Notes under the pieces: generated by a model
Databases searched by the model: none
The model's input: only the letters and a program-made list of their open reading frames with translations
Told to the model about the DNA's origin: nothing
Position numbers and translations under genes: made by a program
Shown here: in pieces, positions 20,226 through 30,018 of the stretch
How the letters are laid out: each line of letters opens with the position of its first letter
How positions within the stretch are numbered: the stretch's first letter is position 1
NCBI GenBank assembly: GCA_018056955.1
Contig: JAGPEQ010000001.1
Coordinates: 104,392 to 168,391, forward strand
Direction of reading: 5' to 3'
DNA length: 64,000 bases
DNA from: Bacteroidales bacterium
GTDB taxonomy: Bacteria > Bacteroidota > Bacteroidia > Bacteroidales > Tenuifilaceae

Positions 20226-21023
20226 ATGAAAATTAGAACTTTAGTTTTACTCGGTCTGGTATCAATGCTATCGTGCACTACGAATTACAACGATAACAAT
20301 AGATATGTTAAAATTTCAACTGATGTAGGAGATATAGTTATTAAACTATATAATGAAACGCCTAAGCATACAGAAAATTTTATCAAATTGACCGAAGAGA
20401 ATTTTTTCGATGGTCTTATTTTCCACAGAGTAATAAAAGACTTTGTTGTTCAAGGCGGTGATCCTGAAACTAAGAATGCTGAGCCAGGAAAACTATATGG
20501 CGAAAAGGATGCCGGTTATTTAATTGATGCAGAAATTGTTGATACAATTTACCATAAGCGTGGAGTAATAGCGATGGCAAGGGAAGGCGATGATGTGAAC
20601 CCAGAAAAAAAATCTTCATCATCACAGTTCTACCTTGTTGTTGGAAAGGTATTTACTGAAGAAGAACTTAATAAGCTTGAAGACAAGCTAAACAAAAAAT
20701 TAAGGGAGAAAACAGAAAAGAAGCTTTACGATAGTCTGTTAGGTAGCCAAAGCAACTTAAACCCAAAATTTCTTAATGAAGTAACACAAAAGGTTTCTAT
20801 CTTAGCTGACTCGATTATGAAGGTTAAACATATCAAGTTTAATGAAAATCAGCGTAAAATTTATACTACTGTAGGAGGCATACCACACCTAGATGGGAAC
20901 TATACTGTTTTTGGAGAAATTGTGGAAGGATACGATGTGGTTGAAAAAATTTCGCAGGTTCAAACCGATTCCAACGATAGACCTTTAAAAGATATTAAGT
21001 TCAAAGTTCGCATTGTAAAATAG
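20226..21023 (+). CDS. Cyclophilin-type peptidyl-prolyl isomerase lipoprotein
   Basis: The 265-residue protein has a lipoprotein signal (residues 1-17, lipobox LSC with Cys17). The cyclophilin domain shows NFIKLTEENFFDGLIFHRVIKDFVVQGGDP, GVIAMAREG, SSSSQFYLVVG and the C-terminal GGIPHLDGNYTVFGEIVEGYDVVEKI. The active-site Arg (FHRV) and the FAQF-like QFYLV are present. A lysine-rich insert of about 70 residues (150-215) separates the domain halves, as in several Bacteroidota homologues. It should assist folding of exported proteins. pheS follows after 8 bp. Confidence 0.93.
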   Translation: MKIRTLVLLGLVSMLSCTTNYNDNNRYVKISTDVGDIVIKLYNETPKHTENFIKLTEENFFDGLIFHRVIKDFVVQGGDPETKNAEPGKLYGEKDAGYLIDAEIVDTIYHKRGVIAMAREGDDVNPEKKSSSSQFYLVVGKVFTEEELNKLEDKLNKKLREKTEKKLYDSLLGSQSNLNPKFLNEVTQKVSILADSIMKVKHIKFNENQRKIYTTVGGIPHLDGNYTVFGEIVEGYDVVEKISQVQTDSNDRPLKDIKFKVRIVK

Positions 21024-21031
21024 TTGGTAAA

Positions 21032-22051
21032 ATGGAGGAAAGAATTAAACAGATAAGGGAAACGTTTTCGACATTAGATCCTAAAGACCTACAAAGTGTT
21101 GAAAAAATAAGAGTTGAGTATCTTGGAAGGAATGGTTATCTGACAAAACTATTTGATGACTTTAAAAATATTCCAAACGAAAAGAAGAAGGAAGTTGGTA
21201 AAATACTAAACCAGCTCAAATCTGAAATATCCGATAAGGTTGAAACCTGGAAAAAAACATTTTCCGAATCTACAAAATCAAAAGGAACTAATTTAGATCT
21301 TTCGCTAGAGGAGTATCCATTTGAATTTGGAACCCGACATCCAATTTCACTAGTTAAGAATGAACTAGTTGAAATTTTTAAATATTTGGGTTTTACTGTT
21401 TATGAGGGTCCTGAAATTGAGGATGATTGGCACGTATTTTCGGCCTTAAACTTTCCCGAGGAACATCCTGCCAGGGACATGCAGGATACTTTCTTTATTG
21501 AAAAAAAGCCAGATATCCTTCTGCGAACACATACATCATCGGTTCAGGTTAGAAGCATGGAAAATGAGAAGTTACCAATCAGGGTAATTTGTCCAGGCAG
21601 AGTATTCAGAAATGAAGCAATTTCAGCAAGAGCTCACTGTATTTTTCATCAAATTGAAGGACTTTACATTGATAAAGATGTTTCATTTGCTGATTTGAAG
21701 CAAACACTTCTTTACTTTGCAAAAGAGATGTTTGGTTCGGAAACAAAAATCAGGCTTAGACCTTCATACTTTCCTTTTACAGAACCTTCGGCTGAAATGG
21801 ATGTTAGCTGTAAGCTTTGTGGTGGAAAAGGTTGTTCGGTTTGTAAATATACTGGCTGGTTAGAGGTTTTAGGATGTGGCATGGTTGACCCAAATGTACT
21901 AGAACTTAACGGTATTGATAGTAAAATTTATTCAGGTTTCGCATTTGGTATGGGGCTTGAACGTATAGCAATGCTTAAATATCAGGTTCGCGATTTGCGT
22001 CTTTACTTTGAGAATGATGTTCGTTTTCTAAAACAGTTCAAGAATTACTGA
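21032..22051 (+). CDS. pheS: Phenylalanine-tRNA ligase alpha subunit
   Basis: The 339-residue protein has an N-terminal coiled-coil arm (residues 1-90), then the class II catalytic core: motif 1 region RHPISLVKNELVEIFKYLGF, motif 2 FRNEAISARAHCIFHQIEG, and motif 3 GFAFGMGLERIAMLKY. The Cys-rich insert CKLCGGKGCSVCK is typical of bacterial PheS. It aminoacylates tRNA-Phe with PheT, whose gene is not in this window. The gene is separated from the cyclophilin gene by 8 bp and from the Crp-like gene by 2 bp. Confidence 0.97.
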   Translation: MEERIKQIRETFSTLDPKDLQSVEKIRVEYLGRNGYLTKLFDDFKNIPNEKKKEVGKILNQLKSEISDKVETWKKTFSESTKSKGTNLDLSLEEYPFEFGTRHPISLVKNELVEIFKYLGFTVYEGPEIEDDWHVFSALNFPEEHPARDMQDTFFIEKKPDILLRTHTSSVQVRSMENEKLPIRVICPGRVFRNEAISARAHCIFHQIEGLYIDKDVSFADLKQTLLYFAKEMFGSETKIRLRPSYFPFTEPSAEMDVSCKLCGGKGCSVCKYTGWLEVLGCGMVDPNVLELNGIDSKIYSGFAFGMGLERIAMLKYQVRDLRLYFENDVRFLKQFKNY

Positions 22052-22053
22052 AA

Positions 22054-22752
22054 ATGCTGAAAGACGGAAATTCAAATACTTGTATAAGTTCAAGTTTTCC
22101 AATTTTTAAATCGCTTAATAGCGAGGAACTTGAACTATTGAATGCAAACTTAAAATGTAACACCTACCGAAAAGGTGAAATAATTTATAGAGAGGGAAGC
22201 AGGATCACGGGCATTTACTGCGTTAAAAAAGGTATTTTAAAAATTTACAAAACAGGAATTGATTCTAAGCCACAAATTGTTGCATTTGCAATAAAGGGGG
22301 ATATAACAGGTTACAGATCGGTTTTGAGCAACGAAATGGCTTGTACAACAGCTGAAATTATTGAAGAAGCAGAAATTTGCTTTATTCCATCGGAAATTAT
22401 CTTTAACTTAATTAAAAAAAATAGCGATTTTGCTCTTTCATTAATACAGCTAACATGTAGGGAATTGGATCAGGCAAATATATTTATAAAAGATATAGCT
22501 CAAAAAACTGTTAAACAGCGCCTTGCCGAAATCTTACTAATGCTGGAAAATACTTTCAAACTAGACGCAGAGGGCTATATAGCAGTAAATCTAACTAGAG
22601 AAGATTTATCGAGTATTGTTGGTACAGCAACCGAATCGGTAATTCGTATCCTGGGCGAATTTAAGAACGAGGGTTTGATAGCAATCAAAGGAAAAAAAAT
22701 TAAGATAAACGATAAGAAAAAGATGAATCTGATATCGGATTCCATTTTTTAG
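22054..22752 (+). CDS. Crp/Fnr-family transcriptional regulator
   Basis: The 232-residue protein has an N-terminal cyclic-nucleotide-binding-like beta barrel (residues 15-130, [23 protein letters not shown]) and a C-terminal winged helix (150-225) with [32 protein letters not shown]. No Fnr-type N-terminal cysteine cluster is seen, so an iron-sulfur sensor is unlikely. The ligand is unknown. Its TAG overlaps the TAA of convergent ruvB by three bases (TTAG, 22749-22752). Confidence 0.9.
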   Translation: MLKDGNSNTCISSSFPIFKSLNSEELELLNANLKCNTYRKGEIIYREGSRITGIYCVKKGILKIYKTGIDSKPQIVAFAIKGDITGYRSVLSNEMACTTAEIIEEAEICFIPSEIIFNLIKKNSDFALSLIQLTCRELDQANIFIKDIAQKTVKQRLAEILLMLENTFKLDAEGYIAVNLTREDLSSIVGTATESVIRILGEFKNEGLIAIKGKKIKINDKKKMNLISDSIF

Positions 22753-23747
22753 AAGAGCCTACCTTGCTCAGGAAATTTTATTTTATTTAAATGTTTATAG
22801 GCTAAATCGGTTACTTCGCGGCCACGTGGGGTTCTTTTTAAAAATCCTTCCTGTATCAGGAATGGTTCATAAACCTCTTCAATGGTACCAGCATCTTCAC
22901 CAACTGCAGTTGCAATGGTATTTAATCCAACCGGTCCGCCCTTAAACTTTTCAATAATTGTTAGTAATATTTTATTGTCCATCTCATCGAGCCCTCTGGA
23001 ATCGATTTTTAAAGCATTTAAAGCTTCCTTTGCTATATCAATATCTATATAACCATTACCAATTACCTGAGCAAAATCTCGAACTCTGCGCAATAGTGCA
23101 TTTGCAATTCTTGGTGTTCCCCTACTCCGCATTGCTATTTCAACGGCTGCATCATCTCTTATATCAATTTTTAGAATAGAGGCTGATCGTTTTACTATCC
23201 CTGCTAAAATATCAACAGTATAGTACTCAAGAAGAAATTTTATTCCAAAGCGAGCCCTAAGAGGACTTGTTAGTAATCCACTGCGGGTTGTTGCTCCGAT
23301 TAAAGTAAATGGATTTAATTCTATTTGAATTGACCTTGCGCTTGGTCCTTTATCTATAATAATATCAATCTTGTAATCTTCCATTGCTGAATATAGGTAT
23401 TCTTCAACAACAGGACTTAACCTATGTATTTCATCAATAAAGAGAATATCGTGCGGTTCAAGATTTGTAAGTAATCCAGCTAAATCGCCAGGTTTTTCGA
23501 GTACTGGTCCGGAAGTAGTTTTTATTGAAACACCTAACTCATTGGCAATTATGTTTGCTAAAGTAGTTTTTCCTAATCCGGGAGGACCATGCAATAGAAC
23601 ATGATCTAGTGCTTCATTTCTTAACTTAGCAGCTTTTACAAAGATTTTAAGGTTCTTTACAATATCATTCTGTCCGTTGAATTGGTTAAATTCAACTGGC
23701 CTTATTTGCTTTTCAAATTCTTTATCTATAATAATTTGATTGTTCAT
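22749..23747 (-). CDS. ruvB: Holliday junction branch migration helicase RuvB
   Basis: The 332-residue AAA+ ATPase has Walker [17 protein letters not shown], Walker [14 protein letters not shown], sensor [18 protein letters not shown], arginine-finger region [20 protein letters not shown], and the C-terminal winged helix ([21 protein letters not shown]). The hexameric motor drives branch migration with RuvA. Its ATG shares one base with the nadA stop (TAATG), giving translational coupling. Confidence 0.98.
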   Translation of the reverse strand: MNNQIIIDKEFEKQIRPVEFNQFNGQNDIVKNLKIFVKAAKLRNEALDHVLLHGPPGLGKTTLANIIANELGVSIKTTSGPVLEKPGDLAGLLTNLEPHDILFIDEIHRLSPVVEEYLYSAMEDYKIDIIIDKGPSARSIQIELNPFTLIGATTRSGLLTSPLRARFGIKFLLEYYTVDILAGIVKRSASILKIDIRDDAAVEIAMRSRGTPRIANALLRRVRDFAQVIGNGYIDIDIAKEALNALKIDSRGLDEMDNKILLTIIEKFKGGPVGLNTIATAVGEDAGTIEEVYEPFLIQEGFLKRTPRGREVTDLAYKHLNKIKFPEQGRLF

Positions 23748-24730
23748 TACCTTATAGCAATCATTCTTTCAATTGGTAACTTGGCTTTGGTAATAACATC
23801 AGGACTTAACTCAACAACCGGATACTCATATTTAAGACTTAAATATAGCTTTTTTAAGGTTATCATCTTCATATAAATACAGTCGTTACATGCACATGTA
23901 GAATCGTCAGGAGGTACAGGTATAAAATCTTTTTCTGGCGAATGCTTTTTCATTTGGTGTATTACACCATATTCAGTTGCGACTAGATATGAAGTAGAAG
24001 AATCATTTATAGTAAAATCAATGAGTTGTGAAGTAGAACCAATATAATCGGCCATTATTAAAACAGTTTTCTGGCATTCCGGATGGGCAATTATTTTAGC
24101 ATTTGGGTTCTTTTTCTTTAGCTCAATTAGTCTCTCCAATGAAAACCTCTGGTGAACATGACAAAAACCATCCCAAATAAGCATATTTTCACGCTTCAAC
24201 TTATTTTTTAAGTAGTTACCTAGATTTCTGTCGGGTGCGAATATTATAGGTTTTTCTATTGGAATAGATTCAATTACTTTCTCGGCATTTGAAGAAGTAC
24301 AACATATATCGGAAAGAGTTTTAATATCGGCATTCGTATTTACATAGGTTATAACTATGTGTTCAGGATATTTTTCTTTGAATGACTTGAAATCATTATA
24401 ATTACATGAATCGGCAAGGCTGCAGCCTGCATTCATATCGGGTAAAACAATTTTTGCATCAGGTAACAAAATTTTGGTGGTTTCACCCATAAATTTGACT
24501 CCAGCAAATATTATTAGTTTCGACTTCAATGTAGTGGCCTTTACAGCTAAAGCAAGACTGTCACCTACAAAATCGGCAATATCCTGAATTTCGGGGCTTT
24601 GGTAGTAATGCGCAAGAATCACAGCATTTTTCTCAACCTTTAAACGGTTGATTTCATTTACAAGATTGATACCCGAATCGATAGGTTCATCGATATATCC
24701 CAACTTATCAACAGATTCTTTATTTATCAT
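23747..24730 (-). CDS. nadA: Quinolinate synthase
   Basis: The 327-residue protein has the NadA patterns [59 protein letters not shown] and the C-terminal cysteines ACNDCIYMK. Three cysteines bind a [4Fe-4S] cluster. It condenses iminoaspartate with dihydroxyacetone phosphate to quinolinate in NAD synthesis. The usual partners nadB and nadC are not adjacent. It is first in a nadA-ruvB transcription unit, with a 443 bp non-coding gap upstream. Confidence 0.96.
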   Translation of the reverse strand: MINKESVDKLGYIDEPIDSGINLVNEINRLKVEKNAVILAHYYQSPEIQDIADFVGDSLALAVKATTLKSKLIIFAGVKFMGETTKILLPDAKIVLPDMNAGCSLADSCNYNDFKSFKEKYPEHIVITYVNTNADIKTLSDICCTSSNAEKVIESIPIEKPIIFAPDRNLGNYLKNKLKRENMLIWDGFCHVHQRFSLERLIELKKKNPNAKIIAHPECQKTVLIMADYIGSTSQLIDFTINDSSTSYLVATEYGVIHQMKKHSPEKDFIPVPPDDSTCACNDCIYMKMITLKKLYLSLKYEYPVVELSPDVITKAKLPIERMIAIR

Positions 24731-25173
24731 TAATTCTTTTTTTAAAAATTTAAAAGATAAAAAAAGGATGATGATATTAAGCTGTTAGCTCGGTTCATAA
24801 TTTTATTGAAAAGGGTGTTGCAAAATTGGTTATTAAATGGATTAAAACAAACTATTAACATCATAAAATTTATAAGTCATTGTAATACAGGATAAATTTG
24901 TACTTATTAACAGTTGTTATCAAGGTCATATGTTAATAAAATTAGGGGAAGGGAATCTGTTAGTTGAAGTTGAAAATACCTTAATAATTTGGTTAAACAA
25001 TTTTATAGTAACCTATGGTTGGTTGGAAAAAAATATTATATGTAGGTTTAGTGAAACAAGTCAAGGGTTAAGTTTAAAAAAATATTAACAGGTATTGAAC
25101 CAAATACTCACATCAAGCTAAATATGCATGGTTGGTTTTGTTTATATTTGAAGTGGAATCAAAAAGGTTTGTA
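24731..25173. other. 443 bp non-coding gap between nadA and the outer-membrane barrel gene
   Basis: The gap is AT-rich and divergent, with no ORF or tRNA seen. Two -7-like boxes on the plus strand match TAnnTTTG: TAAATTTG at 24893-24900 and TATATTTG at 25143-25150. The second lies 24 bp before the preferred start at 25174. Confidence 0.45.
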
Positions 25174-26271
25174 ATGAAATCAAATTGCCTGGGTATGTTT
25201 GTATTTATGGCTATTGGCCTTATTTGCGGACATTCTGGTTGGGGTAGCAACACGGATACGCTATGCGTAGACAAGAAAAGTAATGATAATAATTACTTTG
25301 TAGTAGTACCCGTTGCATTTTATGGAGAAGAGACAAACTGGGGCGGTGGATTATCGGGTGGATACTACTTTAGATGTAGGGATAATAAGGTATCGAGCGT
25401 TCAGGGGACTGCCGTTTATACCCTTAAGAATCAGGCAAGTTTATGGATATCGCCTAGAATATATACCACTGATAGAGAACACTACTATTCGGGTCATATA
25501 AGGGTAAACCATTTCCCAAACAAATTTTGGGGAGTTGGAAGGAACACACCCGACACCCTGGAGGAAAAGTATGTTTCCGATGATTACTCGGTTCTTATCC
25601 AACATCAAAGAATACTTTTTGGTGTAATAATGGCTGGTGTTCAAGGTCAACTTAATTACTACAGAACTGGAGACTACCCCGGCGACCGCTTGCTGGCAAC
25701 CGGCATATCTGGAGTAAACGAAAGGTTAACAACGGGCTTGGGTGTCCTTTTAACCTGGGAAAACAGGGAGAATCTTTACTACCCATCGTTTGGTGAGTTC
25801 TATAAAGCCTCGCTAATGGTTTACAGTAAGATATTTGGCAGCGAGTTGAACTTTACAAAGCTAACCATCGATTTAAGAAACTACTATAATATTTACGACG
25901 ATCATGTATTTGCCCTTCAATTCCTAGCCGATATGACCTGGGGGAAAGTTCCTTTTCAGCTAATGCCAATGATTGGGGGAGCTGATGTTATGCGAGGTTA
26001 CTACCAGGGCCGATACCGCGACAACGCAATGGCTTGCCTACAGGGTGAATATAGATTTCCGATATATAAATGGCTTAAAGGGACTATTTTTGGTGGCTTA
26101 GGCGATGTTGCACCTTACTTTGACAAGTTAGATATAAGCAAAAGCAAGTTAACTTATGGAGCTGGAGTAAGAGTTAGGGTAAACCCCATAAAGGTAAACC
26201 TCAGGTTTGATGCGGCCTATAGCGATAGGAAAGAAATGGCTTACTACTTTACGGTAACTGAAGCATTTTAG
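25174..26271 (+). CDS. Omp85/D15-like outer-membrane beta-barrel protein without POTRA domains
   Basis: An in-frame ATG exists at 25132, but the ATG at 25174 is preferred. It begins a normal signal peptide (MKSNCLGMFVFMAIGLICGH...), and a TATATTTG -7 box lies inside the upstream extension. About 365 residues follow, rich in alternating beta strands. Strand motifs (GGADVMRGYYQGRYRDN, GEYRFPIYKW, LTYGAGVRVRVNPIKVNLRFDAAY) match the C-terminal barrel of the bacterial surface antigen (D15) family. The protein ends in Phe (VTEAF), as expected of a BAM substrate. No POTRA domains are present. Function unknown; insertase or transporter activity cannot be claimed. Confidence 0.8.
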   Translation: MKSNCLGMFVFMAIGLICGHSGWGSNTDTLCVDKKSNDNNYFVVVPVAFYGEETNWGGGLSGGYYFRCRDNKVSSVQGTAVYTLKNQASLWISPRIYTTDREHYYSGHIRVNHFPNKFWGVGRNTPDTLEEKYVSDDYSVLIQHQRILFGVIMAGVQGQLNYYRTGDYPGDRLLATGISGVNERLTTGLGVLLTWENRENLYYPSFGEFYKASLMVYSKIFGSELNFTKLTIDLRNYYNIYDDHVFALQFLADMTWGKVPFQLMPMIGGADVMRGYYQGRYRDNAMACLQGEYRFPIYKWLKGTIFGGLGDVAPYFDKLDISKSKLTYGAGVRVRVNPIKVNLRFDAAYSDRKEMAYYFTVTEAF

Positions 26272-26272
26272 T

Positions 26273-26303
26273 GAAAAAAACCCATCGGGTTTGGTCCGAT
26301 GGG
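26273..26303 (-). terminator. Intrinsic terminator after the aminopeptidase P gene
   Basis: CCCATCGG (26281-26288) pairs with CCGATGGG (26296-26303). Read on the minus strand it is followed by seven to eight Ts, 22 bp after the stop at 26326. Confidence 0.85.
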
Positions 26304-26325
26304 CTAGTGGTTACAAAGGTCAGTA

Positions 26326-27714
26326 TCAATGCTTCATCAATGCTTCAATTTCTTCAACTGTAACCGGAATGCGTTTTCCAAGAATCCGGGAGCCATTTTC
26401 GGTAATAAGAATATCGTCCTCTATTCTAATGCCACCAAAACCAATATATTCCTCAACCTTGGCATAGTTTATAAATGATTCATTAATCTTTTCCGACTTC
26501 CATTTTTGGATTAAGGCAGGAATAAAGTAGATACCGGGCTCAACCGTTAAAACAAATCCTTTTTGCAAGCGACGGCCCAACCTTAGGTAGGCTATACCAA
26601 ACTGGTCGGCGCGGGTGATTTCATCGTCGTAGCCAACGTAGTTTTCGCCAAGATCCTCCATATCGTGAACATCGAGGCCCATCATGTGCCCAAGGCCATG
26701 AGGAAAGAAGAGGGCGTGTGCGCCATTGGCAACTGCATCATCGGGATTACCCTTCATTAAGCCGAGTTTAGTAAGCCCTTCGGCAATTACACGCGCTGCA
26801 GCCTTATGAACATCCATATAGGGGATTCCTGGCTTGGAAATTTCGATGGCCTTGTTATTTGCAGCAAGAACAATGTTGTAAATCTCTTTCTGTTTTTCGG
26901 TGAATTTACCATCAACCGGTATGGTTCTGGTAAAATCGGAAGCGTAATGGCTGCTAATTTCTGCTCCGCTATCGATTAATAACAGGCGACCCGAAGTAAG
27001 CATTTGGGAATGGTCGTGGTTATGAAGGGTTTCGCCATTCTGTGACAGAATGATTGGAAACGAAGACATGTATCCTTGAGCAATTGCAACACCCTCAATA
27101 GCTCCAGTAATTGCCTGTTCGCTGATTCCGGGCTTGGCCATACGCATGGCGGTTACGTGCATCTGGTAACCTACCTCGCATGCTTTTTCAATCTCGGCAA
27201 TTTCAACATCTTCCTTAACTGAACGAAGGCTTACAATGGCTTTAATCAGCTCAACGGATGAATAGTTTTTAATGACCGATTGGTTAATTCCTAGCAGCTG
27301 TTCAAGCAGTAAAACATTATCGGCACGGTAAGGGGGAAGGAAATGGATTCGGCGTCCGTGTTTAATGGCGCGGCTTAAAGTAGAGTAAAGCTCCTTGAAA
27401 GGGTGAGTTGAAAGGATACCAACCTTTTCGCCCAGCTCCTTCAGGGTTGGCTGGGGGCCCATCCAAATAATATCATCGATGTCAAAATCGTTGCCGTATA
27501 AACAATCTTTTCCGTCTTCAATATCAATAACACCCACTAACCCCGGAATGTCGAGACCAAAGAAATAGAGAAAATTACTATCCTGACGGAAACGGTAGGT
27601 GTTTGACTTATAATTCATTGGGCTTTCGGTGTTCCCAAGGATAATCACCAGACCCGATTTAATCTTTTTCCGGAGTTTTAATCTGCGTTCTACGTAAACT
27701 TGCTTTTCGAACAT
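26326..27714 (-). CDS. pepP: Xaa-Pro aminopeptidase (M24B, aminopeptidase P)
   Basis: The 462-residue protein has an N-terminal AMP_N domain (VYVERRLKLRKKIKSGLVIILGN... NTYRFRQDSNFLYFFG) and a C-terminal pita-bread fold. Metal ligands are visible in LLIDSGAEISSHYASDFTRT (two Asp), HGLGHMMGLDVHD (His), VEPGIYF (Glu) and GGIRIEDDILITENG (Glu). It removes N-terminal residues preceding proline. The full ligand set suggests an active enzyme. It stands alone with its own terminator. Confidence 0.95.
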   Translation of the reverse strand: MFEKQVYVERRLKLRKKIKSGLVIILGNTESPMNYKSNTYRFRQDSNFLYFFGLDIPGLVGVIDIEDGKDCLYGNDFDIDDIIWMGPQPTLKELGEKVGILSTHPFKELYSTLSRAIKHGRRIHFLPPYRADNVLLLEQLLGINQSVIKNYSSVELIKAIVSLRSVKEDVEIAEIEKACEVGYQMHVTAMRMAKPGISEQAITGAIEGVAIAQGYMSSFPIILSQNGETLHNHDHSQMLTSGRLLLIDSGAEISSHYASDFTRTIPVDGKFTEKQKEIYNIVLAANNKAIEISKPGIPYMDVHKAAARVIAEGLTKLGLMKGNPDDAVANGAHALFFPHGLGHMMGLDVHDMEDLGENYVGYDDEITRADQFGIAYLRLGRRLQKGFVLTVEPGIYFIPALIQKWKSEKINESFINYAKVEEYIGFGGIRIEDDILITENGSRILGKRIPVTVEEIEALMKH

Positions 27715-27907
27715 AGCTGTTGATTTTTTATGGTTGCTGTAAATGTAAGCACCAAAACCCTATTTAACAAGAGAAAAAATCAATATAGTGTTAAAGGGTT
27801 TGGCGTATATTGCATATCTACATAAAGTAAAAGCAAAAAACAGTATATTCGGAAATTGTAGTTTAACCAACAATCATAACTGCCTGTTGATAAGAAGAGT
27901 AAGATAA

Positions 27908-28636
27908 ATGATAGTTTCGCATAGGCATAGGTTTATTTTCATTAAATCGGCCAAAACTGCCAGTACTAGCGTTGAGCTAATGCTAAGCAAAGTATGTGGG
28001 CCCGATGATGTTTTAACGCCCCTGGCACCTTTTGATGAGCGATTCGACGCCGATTACTATGAATACCAACCCAGGAATTGCGAGGGATTTCAGAACCATA
28101 TGTCGGCGATTGCAATTAAAAAAAAGGTTGGCGAAGAGGTTTGGAACCAATACCTTAAGATTACCATTGTCCGAAATCCTTGGGATATGGTTGTTTCACG
28201 TTATCACTGGGAAAAGGCTCGCCTATGGCCCAGTATCGGGAAAAATGTTGCTAACATTTTGAGAGAACCCTTTGCCATAGTAAGGTATAAAAGGTTACTA
28301 CACAGGATAAAATTGATTTTTGTGCTATCATCGTTTAGCAATTTCATACGATACTTTGATAAAACCTGGACCAACTCAAGGTTTTACTTTGATGAGGAAG
28401 GGAAGCCAATTTGCGATGTTTACCTTAAGTTCGAAAATCTTAACAAAGGCATAAATGACCTCGAAAAAATGCTAGGGATACAACTGGGAGACTTGCCACG
28501 CCTAAAAAGCAAACCCCGAAAAGGCAAAAAACACTATAGCCAGTACTTTAACAAACAACAAAAGGAAAGAGTTGAAAAACTCTTTAAACACGAAATTGAA
28601 GTTTTTGGTTATACCTTTGAGCAAGTAAACCAGTAG
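27908..28636 (+). CDS. Sulfotransferase family protein
   Basis: The 242-residue protein begins HRHRFIFIKSAKTASTSVELML, where KTASTSVE matches the 5'-phosphosulfate-binding loop (KxASTSV) of the Golgi-type sulfotransferase-2 family. ITIVRNPWDMVVSRYHW supplies the 3'-phosphate-binding Arg/Ser pattern. No signal peptide is seen, so it probably acts in the cytoplasm on a glycan or small molecule. The VanZ-like gene follows after 6 bp. The acceptor is unknown. Confidence 0.85.
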   Translation: MIVSHRHRFIFIKSAKTASTSVELMLSKVCGPDDVLTPLAPFDERFDADYYEYQPRNCEGFQNHMSAIAIKKKVGEEVWNQYLKITIVRNPWDMVVSRYHWEKARLWPSIGKNVANILREPFAIVRYKRLLHRIKLIFVLSSFSNFIRYFDKTWTNSRFYFDEEGKPICDVYLKFENLNKGINDLEKMLGIQLGDLPRLKSKPRKGKKHYSQYFNKQQKERVEKLFKHEIEVFGYTFEQVNQ

Positions 28637-28642
28637 AGCAAA

Positions 28643-29041
28643 ATGTTAGCAAAAACCTATCAACTCATTGTAAAGTATAAGAATTCATTGATGTGGGCGC
28701 TGGTAATTCTTATCCTATGCGGAATGCCACCAAGCGGTTTGCCCACCATTAAAATACCCGGCATTGATAAAATGGTTCATTTTGGATTATTTGCCGTATT
28801 TGCCCTTTTACTTATCTCAGAAATGAACTACCAGAGGGTTCAGCTCACGGTTAAAAATCGGCATAAATGGGTGGGTTTTATTGTAGCCTCGGTTTACGGT
28901 GGTTTGATAGAGTTGACACAGCAATACCTTTTTACGTCGCGCGGTGCTGAGTGGGCCGATTTTTTTGCCGATATTCTTGGTGCTGCAGTTGCTGTTCTGG
29001 TTTATCCTTATATCAATAAGACCCTAAAGGGATATATTTAG
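28643..29041 (+). CDS. VanZ-like family membrane protein
   Basis: The 132-residue protein has four predicted transmembrane segments and the VanZ family patterns PGIDKMVHFGLFAVFALLL and GGLIELTQQYLFTSRGAEWADFFADILGA. The family includes the teicoplanin-resistance protein VanZ, but most members have no known role, and resistance should not be inferred. It is co-oriented with the sulfotransferase gene and followed by a strong terminator. Confidence 0.88.
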   Translation: MLAKTYQLIVKYKNSLMWALVILILCGMPPSGLPTIKIPGIDKMVHFGLFAVFALLLISEMNYQRVQLTVKNRHKWVGFIVASVYGGLIELTQQYLFTSRGAEWADFFADILGAAVAVLVYPYINKTLKGYI

Positions 29042-29054
29042 AAATAGGTAAACG

Positions 29055-29082
29055 AAAAAAGCGCCCCAAAGGGCGCTTTTAG
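29055..29082. terminator. Bidirectional intrinsic terminator
   Basis: GCGCCC (29061-29066) pairs with GGGCGC (29071-29076) over a CAAA loop, with A6 before and T4 after. It serves the VanZ-like gene (+) and the coiled-coil gene ending at 29104 (-). Confidence 0.9.
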
Positions 29083-29103
29083 TATTTATTGGACGCTATG
29101 CCA

Positions 29104-29988
29104 TTACTTTAGAACCAATTCGGTATAACCAATCATGTAGCCATCCATGTAAAGGGTGATTTTGTAAGTGCCCTTAGCCAGCTCGCCGCTACTGTCGAAG
29201 AAAATACACATGTCAACATCCTTATTCTGGTAATCAACCTCACGGTTAGCCGAGAATACAATCTTTTCGCCCTCAAAATCGAAAAGGTCGGTTTCCGATT
29301 TTGCAAGGACAAAATCGTCGGGGCCTACTACGCGCATGTAAACATAGCGTGAGCCTGGTTTGGCAATAGCATTCTCATTAAGAGTAAAGCAGGTTTTGAT
29401 CTTAGCCGTACGGCTAGCGCGGGATGTTTCGCTTCCCCTTCTATTGAGAGCAACAGCTGTTACATTGCGTGCTTTAACCACGGAACCCTTTGCCACCTGG
29501 GTATTTAGCTCCTCGGTGCGCTGCTCAAGCTCCTTAACGGTTTTTTTAGCCGTGGCTGCCTCTTCCTTCACCTTAATATTCTCAGCAATAAGTTGCTGGT
29601 TAAGGGTATTCAATGAGTCTATTTCGCGAACCATGTTCTTCATGATAGCCCTAAGAGTTCCGAGCTCCTTTTGGTACTCCTTGATTTTAGCGTAGCTAAC
29701 GCGCTTGAGGTTTTGAAGCTCCGAGTAAAGCTTTTGTGCCCTCTCCTGCTCCATTTGAAGCTTGCGGTTCAATGAATCGTTGTCGGTTTCCAAATCCTTG
29801 TAGTCGTTCATCAGGTTAAGCAAGTTGTTGCTGAGCGAATCCTTTTCGGCAAGCAACATGGTTTCGGTTTCCTTTGCCTCCTTTTTTTGCTGGTAGTAAA
29901 CGTACGAAAGGCCGGCAATTACAACTAGCAGAATGACAATAAGTACCGATAGGAACGATACTGCTTTTGATGATTTTGTGCTTTCCAT
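29104..29988 (-). CDS. Membrane-anchored coiled-coil protein, conserved Bacteroidota type
   Basis: The 294-residue protein has one transmembrane helix at about 11-31 (VSFLSVLIVILLVVIAGLSYVYY), a coiled coil from 35 to 165 and a linker. A C-terminal beta-rich domain (about 195-294) includes CFTLNENAIAKPGSRYVYMRV, VGPDDFVL and GTYKITLYMDGYMIG. It is similar in layout to conserved hypothetical proteins of Bacteroidales. The topology puts the coiled coil and C-terminal domain outside the cytoplasm. It lies 30 bp downstream of gldA on the same strand. Function unknown. Confidence 0.7.
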   Translation of the reverse strand: MESTKSSKAVSFLSVLIVILLVVIAGLSYVYYQQKKEAKETETMLLAEKDSLSNNLLNLMNDYKDLETDNDSLNRKLQMEQERAQKLYSELQNLKRVSYAKIKEYQKELGTLRAIMKNMVREIDSLNTLNQQLIAENIKVKEEAATAKKTVKELEQRTEELNTQVAKGSVVKARNVTAVALNRRGSETSRASRTAKIKTCFTLNENAIAKPGSRYVYMRVVGPDDFVLAKSETDLFDFEGEKIVFSANREVDYQNKDVDMCIFFDSSGELAKGTYKITLYMDGYMIGYTELVLK

Positions 29989-30018
29989 ATCTTGTTTTTT
30001 ACGTTTGGGTTACTATTG